The notes under the pieces: generated by a model
Told to the model about the DNA's origin: nothing
The model's database searches: none
What the model saw: only the letters and a program-made list of their open reading frames with translations
Part shown: in pieces, positions 44,058 through 52,570 of the stretch
How the letters are laid out: every line of letters starts with the position of its first letter
Numbering within the stretch: the stretch's first letter is position 1
Made by a program: the position numbers and the translations under genes
DNA from: Spirosoma terrae
GTDB lineage: Bacteria > Bacteroidota > Bacteroidia > Cytophagales > Spirosomataceae
Reading direction: 5' to 3'
Assembly (NCBI RefSeq): GCF_010435915.1
Contig: NZ_JAAFZH010000001.1
Location: 62,001-126,000, forward strand
DNA: 64,000 nt

Positions 44058-44125
44058 GTAGCCTGGACGTCTACGTCCGGGTATTGAAAAATCTTGATTA
44101 CACCCGGACGTGGACGTCCAGCTAC
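44058..44125. repeat. REP-like palindromic element, copy 2 (inside the thi operon)
   Basis: The left arm 44058-44082 (GTAGCCTGGACGTCTACGTC and on) and right arm 44102-44125 are complementary with one bulge and one mismatch around a 19-nt AT-rich loop. It fills the 77-bp gap between thiE and thiD. The left arm matches 36902 in 24 of 26 bases. In RNA it forms a strong hairpin that may limit or stabilise the downstream part of the operon. Confidence 0.75.
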
Positions 44126-44134
44126 CCATAGACC

Positions 44135-44941
44135 ATGAAAACATACGCACGAGCATTAACCATTGCCGGTTCTGACAGTGGCGGTGGGGCCGGAATTCAG
44201 GCCGATCTGAAAACGTTTGCTGCACTGGGCTGTTATGGCATGTCTGTAGTGACAGCGTTAACCGCTCAAAACACCCAGGCTGTTACGGGGATTATGCCCG
44301 TGCCACCTGCCTTTATTGCTGAACAGATGAAAGCTGTTTTGGGCGATATTGGCGTTGACGCTGTTAAGATTGGCATGCTTCATTCGTCGGAAGTTATTGA
44401 GCAGGTTGCCAGAACGCTACGTGAATTTGATGTAACCACAATCGTTCTTGATCCAGTTATGGTAGCCAAAAGTGGAGATAAACTATTGCAGGATGAAGCG
44501 GTGGCTGCCCTCAGGGAATATCTATTGCCAATGGTATCCGTTATTACGCCTAATTTGCCCGAAGCCAGCGTACTGTTAGGCCGTCCGGTCGATACGTTCG
44601 ACGATATGCGTCAGGCGGCTGCCGACCTCGCCCAATTATGTCCGGGCGCTATTTTGGTGAAAGGTGGGCATTTGCATGCGCCCGAAAGCACTGACTTATT
44701 GTATCTGTCTCCTACTGAGCAGCATTTGTTTTCATCGGTACGATTTCTCACGAAGAATTCTCACGGAACGGGCTGTACGCTCTCGTCTGCCATTGCTGCC
44801 GGTTTGGCGAAAGGCTTATCGACTGTTGAGGCTGTGTCGAATGCGAAAGATTATTTGACTCATGCCTTACAGGCTGGCTCGGTTTATAAACTGGGGCACG
44901 GACATGGCCCCGTTCATCACTTTTTCAATACCTGGCAATAA
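44135..44941 (+). CDS. thiD: hydroxymethylpyrimidine (phosphate) kinase
   Basis: This 268-residue ribokinase-fold kinase phosphorylates HMP and HMP-phosphate to HMP-PP for thiamine synthesis. Diagnostic parts are TIAGSDSGGGAGIQADLKTF, DPVMVAKSGDKLL and the C-terminal catalytic region TKNSHGTGCTLSSAIAA, with the GTGC anion hole. It is separated from thiE by the palindromic element and from tenA by 3 bp. Confidence 0.95.
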   Translation: MKTYARALTIAGSDSGGGAGIQADLKTFAALGCYGMSVVTALTAQNTQAVTGIMPVPPAFIAEQMKAVLGDIGVDAVKIGMLHSSEVIEQVARTLREFDVTTIVLDPVMVAKSGDKLLQDEAVAALREYLLPMVSVITPNLPEASVLLGRPVDTFDDMRQAAADLAQLCPGAILVKGGHLHAPESTDLLYLSPTEQHLFSSVRFLTKNSHGTGCTLSSAIAAGLAKGLSTVEAVSNAKDYLTHALQAGSVYKLGHGHGPVHHFFNTWQ

Positions 44942-44944
44942 ACA

Positions 44945-45595
44945 ATGACGTTTACAGATCAGCTTTGGCAGGACATCAGTCCAATATATGAGTCAATACT
45001 GAAGCATGGCTTTGTGGGTGAATTAACAGAAGGCGCTTTACCCACGGCTATGTTTCAATATTACATCCAGCAGGATGCGCTTTATCTGGCCGATTTTAGC
45101 CGGGCGCTGAGTTTGCTGGCTGCACGGTCGGTTAATACAGACGATGTGCTTCAGTTTACGCAGTTTGCTCAGAATGCTATTCTAGTAGAACGGGCCCTGC
45201 ATGAGACCTATTTTGCGTTGTACGACATTCAGCCAGGAACGGCTAAAATGCCGGCCTGCTTTGCGTATACCAATTTCCTGCTGGCCACTACGTCGCTTCA
45301 GTCGGTGGCTGTAGGCGCGGCTGCGGTTCTGCCCTGTTTCTGGATCTATCGCGAAGTGGGGAAGTACATCTATCAGCGTGCTGTTCGCGAAAATCCGTAT
45401 CATGCCTGGATTGATACGTATGCAGGGGAAGCGTTCGACGAATCCGTCAATCTGATGCTGGCGATTACGGATCGGCTGGCCGATGCTGCGGGCGCGTTTG
45501 AACAAGGCTTAATGCGGGATGCTTTTCGCACATCAAGCCAATTGGAATGGTATTTCTGGAACGATGCGTATACCCAGAATCGCTGGCTGGTCTGA
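44945..45595 (+). CDS. tenA: aminopyrimidine aminohydrolase / thiaminase II
   Basis: This 216-residue helical enzyme hydrolyses aminomethylpyrimidine (a thiamine breakdown product) to HMP, feeding ThiD. Key residues align with TenA: Asp44 in QQD and Cys131 in LPCFWIY. It ends the operon; the convergent lipoprotein gene is divided from it by a hairpin. The four genes together form a salvage rather than a de novo pathway. No thiC, thiG or thiS is seen in this window. Confidence 0.92.
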   Translation: MTFTDQLWQDISPIYESILKHGFVGELTEGALPTAMFQYYIQQDALYLADFSRALSLLAARSVNTDDVLQFTQFAQNAILVERALHETYFALYDIQPGTAKMPACFAYTNFLLATTSLQSVAVGAAAVLPCFWIYREVGKYIYQRAVRENPYHAWIDTYAGEAFDESVNLMLAITDRLADAAGAFEQGLMRDAFRTSSQLEWYFWNDAYTQNRWLV

Positions 45596-45626
45596 ATAGG
45601 CTAGTGAACAGGGAATTGATTTATAT

Positions 45627-45661
45627 AACAATCGCCAGTCCGCACCGGACTGGCGATTGTT
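45627..45661. terminator. bidirectional terminator, 16 bp perfect stem
   Basis: AACAATCGCCAGTCCG (45627-45642) is complementary to 45646-45661 around loop CAC, between the convergent tenA and lipoprotein genes. AT-rich ends suit both directions. Confidence 0.8.
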
Positions 45662-45682
45662 ACTGTAAGTTGTATCGATAAA

Positions 45683-46498
45683 TTATTGATAGATAAACTC
45701 CCGTATGCTTCTTGGCGAAGGTTCTGTATTCGCGATTACAAATTCCCGAATGGGGCGGCCTTGTTTATCCGTGTCATACGAGTAGACAAAGACATTGGTA
45801 TCGGACGCTGAAGACTTCGTATCCGTCGTAACTAATGTTTGTTTGGTTAATAAATTTTTACTTTGCTGCCCTCGGAAAGTCAGCGGGGAAGGGAGACCGG
45901 GTTTTGTCAGGTCATACTCATACGTATTACGTTGCACGCTACCTGAGTTAAAGACCGTTTCCCTGGCCACCACATTTCCATCCTTTATGGTATAGGTATC
46001 TTGCTGATTATTCCCTCTGTATCGGATCAGATAACCATCTTCGTTGTAGACGTACTCATCGGGACCCTCATTTCCTTTGATATAGCCTCTTTCGTTTAAC
46101 AGCAGGATATTCAGCATGTCTTTGTTCTCTGAATTTCGGTACCGTTGCGTTAGGTCGGGTGTATATTGATAGGACAGTTCTTCCCACCAATTGCTGTTGT
46201 TTCGGGCTGTAGTTGTCTGACGAGTCAGGCGATTTTGCGAATCGTACTCATATGTATTTTTTAGCTGCCAGCTTATTGTCAATTGACTGCCATTGAGCGT
46301 CACCCTTGTTTCTCCATTACTGGTTGCATAGTAATTGGTTATTTGAATGATCGGGCTCAGTTTACTGACTTCCGATTTACCTGATTCGACGAGCGAAGAC
46401 GTCTGTGAGCCAGAAGACGCAGGAGTAATAGTATTTTCAGGGCTGGAGCAAGCGGTCAATATCGCTGATGAGATGACCAGCAAAACAGTTGTTTTCAT
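45683..46498 (-). CDS. YD/RHS-like repeat lipoprotein, function unknown
   Basis: This 271-residue protein has lipoprotein signal MKTTVLLVISSAILTACSS (lipobox LTAC). The body has tyrosine-rich repeat-like segments such as NTYEYDSQNRLTRQTTTAR and YVYNEDGYLIRYRG, similar to YD-type or RHS beta repeats found in Bacteroidota surface proteins. No enzyme motif is present. It is probably anchored in the outer membrane. Confidence 0.7.
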   Translation of the reverse strand: MKTTVLLVISSAILTACSSPENTITPASSGSQTSSLVESGKSEVSKLSPIIQITNYYATSNGETRVTLNGSQLTISWQLKNTYEYDSQNRLTRQTTTARNNSNWWEELSYQYTPDLTQRYRNSENKDMLNILLLNERGYIKGNEGPDEYVYNEDGYLIRYRGNNQQDTYTIKDGNVVARETVFNSGSVQRNTYEYDLTKPGLPSPLTFRGQQSKNLLTKQTLVTTDTKSSASDTNVFVYSYDTDKQGRPIREFVIANTEPSPRSIREFIYQ

Positions 46499-46657
46499 AC
46501 AGTAGAGTTAAGGAAATAAAGCCATTAGTGCAAATATAGGTTTGTGGCTGAATCGTTAAGAAAAAGTTTCTTTAGTGGACTTTCACGGTTGTCTAATAAG
46601 CTTTTAGTGTTAACTAGTTGGATATTAGTAGCTCACGACCGGTAGAAGCCCAAGAAC

Positions 46658-47056
46658 ATGGAAATTTCTGCGACTATAAAAAACTCGTTCAATCATAACG
46701 AAGTGGTGGTTGAAACAGATGGTAATTCGAAAACCCTCCAGATTTCATCAAGGATTACTGGCTATGGCTCCTCTGTAAATGGGGGCGAGTTCCTGCTTTT
46801 AGGGTTAGCCACCTGCTTTTGCAATGATATTTATCGGGAGGCCGCCAAACGGAATATCGTTGTGTCAGACGTTACGGTTGTCTGTACAGGCGAATTTGGG
46901 GCTGAAGGAGAGCCGGGAACCAACTTTCGCTATACAGCCACTGTGGTGTCGGAAGCATCGGAAGCAGAAATCGATGATCTGATAAAACACACCGATCGGG
47001 TGGCAGAAATCCACAATACCTTGCGAAAAGGGCTGGACGTTACGTTGATTCAATAA
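46658..47056 (+). CDS. OsmC-family protein
   Basis: This 132-residue protein is of the OsmC/Ohr fold. Cys53 in LGLATCFCNDIY lies where the peroxidatic cysteine sits, and GGEFLLLGL precedes it as in the family. The usual second, resolving cysteine near the C-terminus is absent (other cysteines are 55 and 76), so classical hydroperoxidase activity is uncertain. It stands alone. Confidence 0.82.
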   Translation: MEISATIKNSFNHNEVVVETDGNSKTLQISSRITGYGSSVNGGEFLLLGLATCFCNDIYREAAKRNIVVSDVTVVCTGEFGAEGEPGTNFRYTATVVSEASEAEIDDLIKHTDRVAEIHNTLRKGLDVTLIQ

Positions 47057-47079
47057 AAAAGCGGCTACGTTCTATCCAG

Positions 47080-49017
47080 TTAACGATTCTGTTTTAGCAG
47101 AAAATCCCGCGCCAGCTCTAACTGGTCAGTACTAATAAAATCGACGCCAGCCTCCCGAAGTTTTGCCCAAACCTGTGGATCTTCGGGACTTGCCCAAAGC
47201 CGAAGTTTTTTGCCTTCCTGATGCGTTTTGTCTACCAGTTGACGTATTTTTTGAAATTCACTAGCGGGTATGTCGCCTTTGCCTCGCCAGGCTAGCTGAT
47301 TCTGATACGCGTCGCTGATGATAGGCATTATAGTTTGCTTATAACCTTTCCCTAAATCATTGGGGCGGCCATCTACGGCCAGCAGACGACTTTTGGCTTT
47401 GGTGAGCGCTTGTAAAGGTCGGTTGCCAGAAAGAACAACAGTTAGCAAGCGTTGACCCTTGAGAGTTAGCAGAGACTGATATCGGGTAATCAGCTTTTCC
47501 ATAGCACGATACGTACTATCCGCCTGCGTCTTAACATCGATCATCAGATAAAATGGGCCTTTGTAGCCAGCCAGAACCTGGCCGTTATTCTGGCGAATCC
47601 GCTCCGCCAGTGGTTTGAGGTAGAGATTCTCAAGGGAAAGTTCTGGGCGTTTGATGGATGGCCATTCATGCGCTACGTATAACGTATCGTCAAGCAGATG
47701 TACGTCGGCTTCTATGCTCGTAAAGCCATTGTCCAGCGCATCCCAGAGTGGTCTCGATTGTTCGTAATCATTATGTGCGTGAGCATTAGGTAACGGCACT
47801 ACGTTGGCTACTGGCGTTGGCGGAATGGATTGCGCTATTGGCTGAGTCCAGGCAGTTTCGACGGCATCTTCGGGTCGCCCGCTCTGGATGTACGGATTGT
47901 ATTTAGGTTTACTGGAGATAATTTTTGCACGAATCAATAACAGATCGTTCGTCAGGGTAAAAGAAGCCGTGGTATCGGAAACCTCACGGAGTAGCTCGGC
48001 CTGCTGTGCGCCTTTGCGAATGCCGAAGAACTGAATTTTGTAGGTTATTTTCGGTTCGGGTTTTACGTCGATACGTAGCGTATTGCCTTGCTGAGGGAGC
48101 TGTTTCAACGTAACGCCGGATGTCGAGTAGAATCGTCCGGCTTCCATGGCTTCAATAAGGGCTTTTGGTGTCAATTCCGGTGCATTGACCATTACCCAGG
48201 CCCGGCCAGAATTACTGAATGTTGGGCCGAAAAAGTAATAATGATGGCTATCGTCGGTGCCCAGTCCATACATTAGCGGGCGGCCCTGCTGAATGAAATG
48301 ATGATTGATTTTGTCCCACATCGCTTCGGTGCCTTCGCGGGTGCTATCGCCGTAGTTATTCACCAGCGGATGCCCGTTGAAAACCTCGAAAAAGCGTTCG
48401 TAGCGAAGCTTCATCAGATCCTGAGCCGTAATGGCATAGTAGAAATTGGGATGATTGATATGCGGAAACATCGGTTGACGCGTCTGACGACGTTGGGCAA
48501 CCACCAGATCGATGTTGTTCTGCATGACCTCGGCAACGCTGTTGCCCGGTTGAGGTCGAATCAGGTTCTGTACGTTTGTTACGTTGATGTGAATTGGCTT
48601 ACCCTGATAGCCGGTTGATAATTCTTCGCTCTTGATAATCAGGAATTTTTCGGGCTCTTCGAAATGGCTGCGGTATTCCTCCAGCTTTTTGAGCCGAACT
48701 TTGAGGGAGTCGTTCGGCCCCTTTTGATACGTTACCCAATCAGGCCCGAAGTTGCGTAAGTAACGGTCGAACGTTTGCCGACGATCTTTCTGCTTAGGAA
48801 CATTCACCCATTTTTCGACATCCTGAATAATATTATGATCGGAGAGGCCAACGAAATTATATCCGTTGGCCTTGTACCAGTCCATAATCATCTCGGGATA
48901 ATCGTCGCCGTCGCTCCACAGCGAATGTGTATGAAGATTGCCTTTGTACCAGTGCTGGGCCTGCGCTGCAGGAGCCAGAACAAGCCACAATACGATCAGG
49001 ACGTAACGGTTTTTCAT
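47080..49017 (-). CDS. fusion of PHP-type phosphoesterase and GDPD-like phosphodiesterase domain
   Basis: From ATG at 49017 (645 residues; the longer frame to 49044 is less likely) a signal peptide ends near AQA-QH. Residues about 25-300 are a PHP metal-dependent domain with NLHTHSLWSDG (His29, His31) and SDHN at 59-62. Residues about 390-640 are a glycerophosphodiester-phosphodiesterase-like TIM barrel with HAHNDYEQSRPLWDALDNGF, SIEADVHLLDDTLYVAHEW. Both domains act on phosphoesters. The combination in one secreted protein suggests a phosphate- or lipid-headgroup scavenging role, which is inference. Confidence 0.83.
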   Translation of the reverse strand: MKNRYVLIVLWLVLAPAAQAQHWYKGNLHTHSLWSDGDDYPEMIMDWYKANGYNFVGLSDHNIIQDVEKWVNVPKQKDRRQTFDRYLRNFGPDWVTYQKGPNDSLKVRLKKLEEYRSHFEEPEKFLIIKSEELSTGYQGKPIHINVTNVQNLIRPQPGNSVAEVMQNNIDLVVAQRRQTRQPMFPHINHPNFYYAITAQDLMKLRYERFFEVFNGHPLVNNYGDSTREGTEAMWDKINHHFIQQGRPLMYGLGTDDSHHYYFFGPTFSNSGRAWVMVNAPELTPKALIEAMEAGRFYSTSGVTLKQLPQQGNTLRIDVKPEPKITYKIQFFGIRKGAQQAELLREVSDTTASFTLTNDLLLIRAKIISSKPKYNPYIQSGRPEDAVETAWTQPIAQSIPPTPVANVVPLPNAHAHNDYEQSRPLWDALDNGFTSIEADVHLLDDTLYVAHEWPSIKRPELSLENLYLKPLAERIRQNNGQVLAGYKGPFYLMIDVKTQADSTYRAMEKLITRYQSLLTLKGQRLLTVVLSGNRPLQALTKAKSRLLAVDGRPNDLGKGYKQTIMPIISDAYQNQLAWRGKGDIPASEFQKIRQLVDKTHQEGKKLRLWASPEDPQVWAKLREAGVDFISTDQLELARDFLLKQNR

Positions 49018-49147
49018 GGAAACAGGCGGGTTTATACGTAGCAAAAGGCTACGTCATAAAAGTACCGCTTGTTTCCAGAAGTTCTTTCACTGCCCGTATT
49101 ACTGAATTATTTCCTTTGCCTTCTAGCGACGTAACGCCGTTTGGCGG

Positions 49148-50257
49148 CTACTCAATGAATGTTTCAAGCGTTTTCAGCAGCTCGGCCTTCTTTTCGTGCG
49201 CGTTATTGCAAAGCAGAATAATGGTTTTGTCTGCATCAATGAAGCGCATAATCTGCGTTTTGTATCCCGGATTATCGCCGTCGTGCCAGACTACTTTACC
49301 CAGTTTAGGATTTTGTTTCACTTCCCAGCCAAATCCGTAGTGCGTCAATGAACCATCGTTAAGGGTTGCAACGGTAAACGCATCATTCAGGGTTTGCTGG
49401 CTAACGAGTTTATTGGTATACAAGGCCCGATCCCATGTCAATAAGTCGTCAGCTGTTGAGCTAATACGGCCCGGTCCCTTCCGGTTGCCCAACCAAATGG
49501 CGTAGTTGAACTGAGGAAATGAGTCGGCCCGGACGTAGCGTTTTTTGTCTGGTACGTACATATATCCCCAGGCCATGTCTGGCAACTTGATTTTATCTTC
49601 CTTCGTGCGAATATCCGTATGCGTCATCCCGACGGGTTTGAATATCCGTTCCCGGCAAAATTCAATGAAGTCCTGGCCCGACGCTTTCTCGGCAATACTG
49701 GCCAACAGCATGTACCCCGTATTGCTATAGGTGTATTTTTCGCCCGGTTCAAAAAGTTTGGGCGGATGATATTTTATCAGATAAGCAATATTGTCGGCGT
49801 TGTTGGCCACTTTGGTTTTATCCCAGTGTTTGTCCATAACGTCCTGATAGTCCGGTAAGCCGGACGTATGGTTAAGCAAATGACGAATTGTTACGCCTGG
49901 GTAAGGAAGCCCCGGAATGTATTTGTCGACCGGGTCATCATAGTTCAGTTTACCATCCTGACGTAGCATCATAATGGTCATGGCAGTAAATTGCTTCGAG
50001 ACGGATGCCAGTTCGAAAATGGAGGAGGTCGTTAATGGGTATTTCGTGTCGATATTCTTATAGCCGAATGCTTTCTGATAGATAGGCATACCCTTGTCGG
50101 CAATGAGTACAACACCGCTAAAATCGGGGACACTGGCGAAGAGAGAATCTACTTGTTCTTCCAGTGAATTATCGGCGCGGCTTTTAGGACGGCTACAGGC
50201 AACAAAAAGAAAAGTCAGACAGGCTAAGAGCGTAAATAAACAGTGAACTAATTTCAT
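49148..50257 (-). CDS. serine hydrolase of the beta-lactamase/class C family (lipoprotein)
   Basis: From ATG at 50257 this is 369 residues; the upstream frame to 50266 starts at TTG. The signal ends with lipobox FVAC at Cys21. The catalytic motif SVSK is at 85-88 and YSN lies in YTYSNTGYML. A histidine motif HDG (VVWHDGDNPGYK) replaces the KTG triad. These enzymes are D-peptidases or esterases as often as true beta-lactamases. No resistance claim is made. It is followed by the siderophore-interacting gene in the same orientation, but apart. Confidence 0.82.
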   Translation of the reverse strand: MKLVHCLFTLLACLTFLFVACSRPKSRADNSLEEQVDSLFASVPDFSGVVLIADKGMPIYQKAFGYKNIDTKYPLTTSSIFELASVSKQFTAMTIMMLRQDGKLNYDDPVDKYIPGLPYPGVTIRHLLNHTSGLPDYQDVMDKHWDKTKVANNADNIAYLIKYHPPKLFEPGEKYTYSNTGYMLLASIAEKASGQDFIEFCRERIFKPVGMTHTDIRTKEDKIKLPDMAWGYMYVPDKKRYVRADSFPQFNYAIWLGNRKGPGRISSTADDLLTWDRALYTNKLVSQQTLNDAFTVATLNDGSLTHYGFGWEVKQNPKLGKVVWHDGDNPGYKTQIMRFIDADKTIILLCNNAHEKKAELLKTLETFIE

Positions 50258-50362
50258 AGGCAGCAAAAAGTAGAGAACCTACGAAAAATAGACATTCTCA
50301 GCCTATTATACCGCCAACGAAATAATATTCTTATCTAGCTCCTGCGATGTATGTGTTTTGTC

Positions 50363-51190
50363 CTATTGATTTGCTTCCCGATGGCGCATATCGTGGTAGG
50401 CGTCTTCATCCAGTCCAAGTTTCCAGTAAGCTGCCACATGGAGTTCATGCTGAGCGAGTTGGTGGCGGATGCGGAGGTAGCTGCGAATTTGTTTTGCCGC
50501 CGACGACTCAGTAGCTACCCAGATAAATCGTGTTTGAGAAAGACCATCGGGAATAGCTGCCGCCCGGATCGCATCGTCCAGTAAACTACTCTGACCCGCT
50601 TCGACCCCATTACGGTGTAGCCAATGAAGCTCAATAGCAGCCTCGTACTGAATGGTTTGTTCTTCCGTGGCATCCGGAACCTCAATAAACGCTAGTCCTC
50701 TGGCAGAAGCTGGAAGTTGTTCCAGAATAGCGCCAATGGCTGGTAAAGCCGTCTGATCTCCCGCCAGCAAATACCAGTCGGCTTCCCGATACGGTACACC
50801 ACCTCGCAGGGCTAGTCCCAGGTAGTGACCAATTGCTACGTTGGTAGCCCAGGCCGATGCGGGACCCTCATCGCCATGAAGAACAAAATCAATGTCTACT
50901 GCGCCGGTTTCGGGTTGGAAAGAGCGTACGGTATACGTTCGTACAATCGGTCGACTTTCTTCTGATGGTGGTAGTGGCTGTCCGTTGGCATCGAACGTGG
51001 GTAGAGCTGGTTTCTCCTGGCCCGGAGCCGGGAGAAGAATCTTAAGATGAACACCGGGAATTAATCCCTGCAGACCAATCAGCCCCTCACCAGCCACCTT
51101 GATCCGACGCATGTGTGGGGTGATATCAGTAAACGCGACAACCCGAACTAATTCGAGAACAACCTGCCTTGTTGGTCTGCCCTGAGACAT
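50363..51190 (-). CDS. siderophore-interacting flavoprotein (ferric reductase-like)
   Basis: This 275-residue FAD/NAD(P)H-dependent protein of the SIP family reduces ferric siderophores in the cytoplasm to release iron. Hallmarks are RTYTVR near residue 92 (FAD), GDEGPASAWA, GDQTALPAIGAIL and the C-terminal YWKLGLDEDAYH. No receptor gene is adjacent. The ATG at 51190 is the only sensible start. Confidence 0.9.
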   Translation of the reverse strand: MSQGRPTRQVVLELVRVVAFTDITPHMRRIKVAGEGLIGLQGLIPGVHLKILLPAPGQEKPALPTFDANGQPLPPSEESRPIVRTYTVRSFQPETGAVDIDFVLHGDEGPASAWATNVAIGHYLGLALRGGVPYREADWYLLAGDQTALPAIGAILEQLPASARGLAFIEVPDATEEQTIQYEAAIELHWLHRNGVEAGQSSLLDDAIRAAAIPDGLSQTRFIWVATESSAAKQIRSYLRIRHQLAQHELHVAAYWKLGLDEDAYHDMRHREANQ

Positions 51191-51359
51191 GGTAGTATAA
51201 TTTCTAATTTAGAATAACTATAAATGAATAGTGCCGAATGTACGCACAACTCATAAATCCCGCATTTCGATCCAGTTTTCCTGATATTTATCTCTAATTT
51301 TCCGGTCAAAGCTGGCAACGAGCGTCGTTCCGGTATATGTTAACCTACTGAATTCGCTA

Positions 51360-52160
51360 ATGGCGATTGATAATCAACCTGAGCTTAGAACGGTTACGGT
51401 GACACGCTACGGTAAACCGTTACGGGAGGGCGGGTCATTACCGGCTCTTGTGGAGGCCGACGACGATTTTTTATACGTACTGAAATTCCGGGGTGCCGGT
51501 CAGGGTACCAAAGCGCTTATTGCTGAACTGATAGCGGGCGAAATTGCCCGGACGCTTGGCCTGCGTATTCCTGAAATTGTTTTTGCTACGCTCGATGCCG
51601 CCTTCGGACGTACCGAACCCGACGAAGAGATTCAGGATTTACTTCGGGCGAGTGAAGGGCTAAATCTGGCGCTACACTATTTATCCGGTGCTATTACGTT
51701 CGATCCGGTCATTAATGATGTTGATGCCCGACTGGCCTCGCAGATTGTATGGTTGGATGCCTTCGTTATGAACGTAGACAGAACGGCACGTAACACCAAC
51801 ATGCTGATGTGGCATAAAGAGTTGTGGCTGATCGATCATGGGGCCGCGCTCTACGTTCACCATACAGGACCTGACTGGCCCGAATCGAGTCGACGGCCAT
51901 TTGCACAAATCAAAGATCATGTGCTGCTGCCGTGGGCTACGGAGCTGGATGCGGTGGATGCTGATTTTCGAAAACTCCTTACGTCAGAACGTATTCAGGC
52001 TATTATTTCGCTGATTCCAGACGATTGGTTTACCGACCGATCAATAGCTGAATCGCCTGATACGTTACGGCAGATATACGCCCAGTTTTTAGAAACCCGG
52101 CTCGCTTCATCAGAAATTTTTGTCAACGCAGCAAAGGAGGCCCGAAATGCACGTGTATGA
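51360..52160 (+). CDS. HipA-like kinase-fold protein
   Basis: This 266-residue protein has HipA-family kinase core features: Lys42 in VLKFRGAGQG, a helical lobe, the catalytic loop DAFVMNVDRTARNTNML (Asn138, Asp140, Asn145) and metal aspartate Asp159 in WLIDHG. It is shorter than HipA (about 440 residues). It lacks the N-terminal HipA subdomain and has no HipB-type DNA-binding antitoxin nearby. The stop overlaps the DUF3037 gene by 14 bp, so the two are translated together. The target of phosphorylation is unknown. Confidence 0.82.
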   Translation: MAIDNQPELRTVTVTRYGKPLREGGSLPALVEADDDFLYVLKFRGAGQGTKALIAELIAGEIARTLGLRIPEIVFATLDAAFGRTEPDEEIQDLLRASEGLNLALHYLSGAITFDPVINDVDARLASQIVWLDAFVMNVDRTARNTNMLMWHKELWLIDHGAALYVHHTGPDWPESSRRPFAQIKDHVLLPWATELDAVDADFRKLLTSERIQAIISLIPDDWFTDRSIAESPDTLRQIYAQFLETRLASSEIFVNAAKEARNARV

Positions 52161-52521
52161 GTACGCCGTAATCCGGTTTATGCCGCGCGTCGACCGGGAA
52201 GAGTTTTTGAACGTTGGTGTTATTCTGTATTGCCGCGAACAAAAGTTTTTACAAACGTTATTTGACCTGAATGCTGATCGACTACGTGCTTTTTTCCCTA
52301 ACCTGGATACGGAAGAATTAGAGGGACGCCTGCTGGCTTTTCAGCGCATCTGTACTGGCCGGGCTGAAGGTGGTACGATTGGCTGTCTGCCAATTGCCGA
52401 ACGCTTTCGCTGGCTGACCGCAACACGTAGCACGGTGGTACAAACATCACCGGTGCATCCCGGTCTGTGCGTCGATGCGAAAGAGACGCTGGAGCGACTT
52501 TTCAACGAGCTGGTCTTGTGA
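52147..52521 (+). CDS. DUF3037 protein, partner of the HipA-like kinase
   Basis: From ATG 52147 this is a 124-residue protein with the DUF3037 start YEYAVIRFMPRVDREEFLN and VGVILYC. The upstream TTG frame at 52120 adds nine residues and is not used. It overlaps the HipA-like gene by 14 bp. DUF3037 is often found next to HipA-like kinase genes. Its function is not established; it may be a regulator or substrate of the kinase. Confidence 0.82.
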   Translation: MHVYEYAVIRFMPRVDREEFLNVGVILYCREQKFLQTLFDLNADRLRAFFPNLDTEELEGRLLAFQRICTGRAEGGTIGCLPIAERFRWLTATRSTVVQTSPVHPGLCVDAKETLERLFNELVL

Positions 52522-52570
52522 AGCCTGGTTGTATTTGTGATTTTAGCGCTTCTTTGCCATATTCAGCGCT

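Noticed and set aside
49148-50257. antibiotic-resistance beta-lactamase
   Set aside because: The class C-like hydrolase has a divergent third motif (HDG region) and matches peptidase/esterase relatives at least as well; resistance cannot be claimed.
51360-52521. classical HipBA toxin-antitoxin pair
   Set aside because: There is no helix-turn-helix HipB protein, and the partner is DUF3037 downstream of the kinase rather than an antitoxin upstream.
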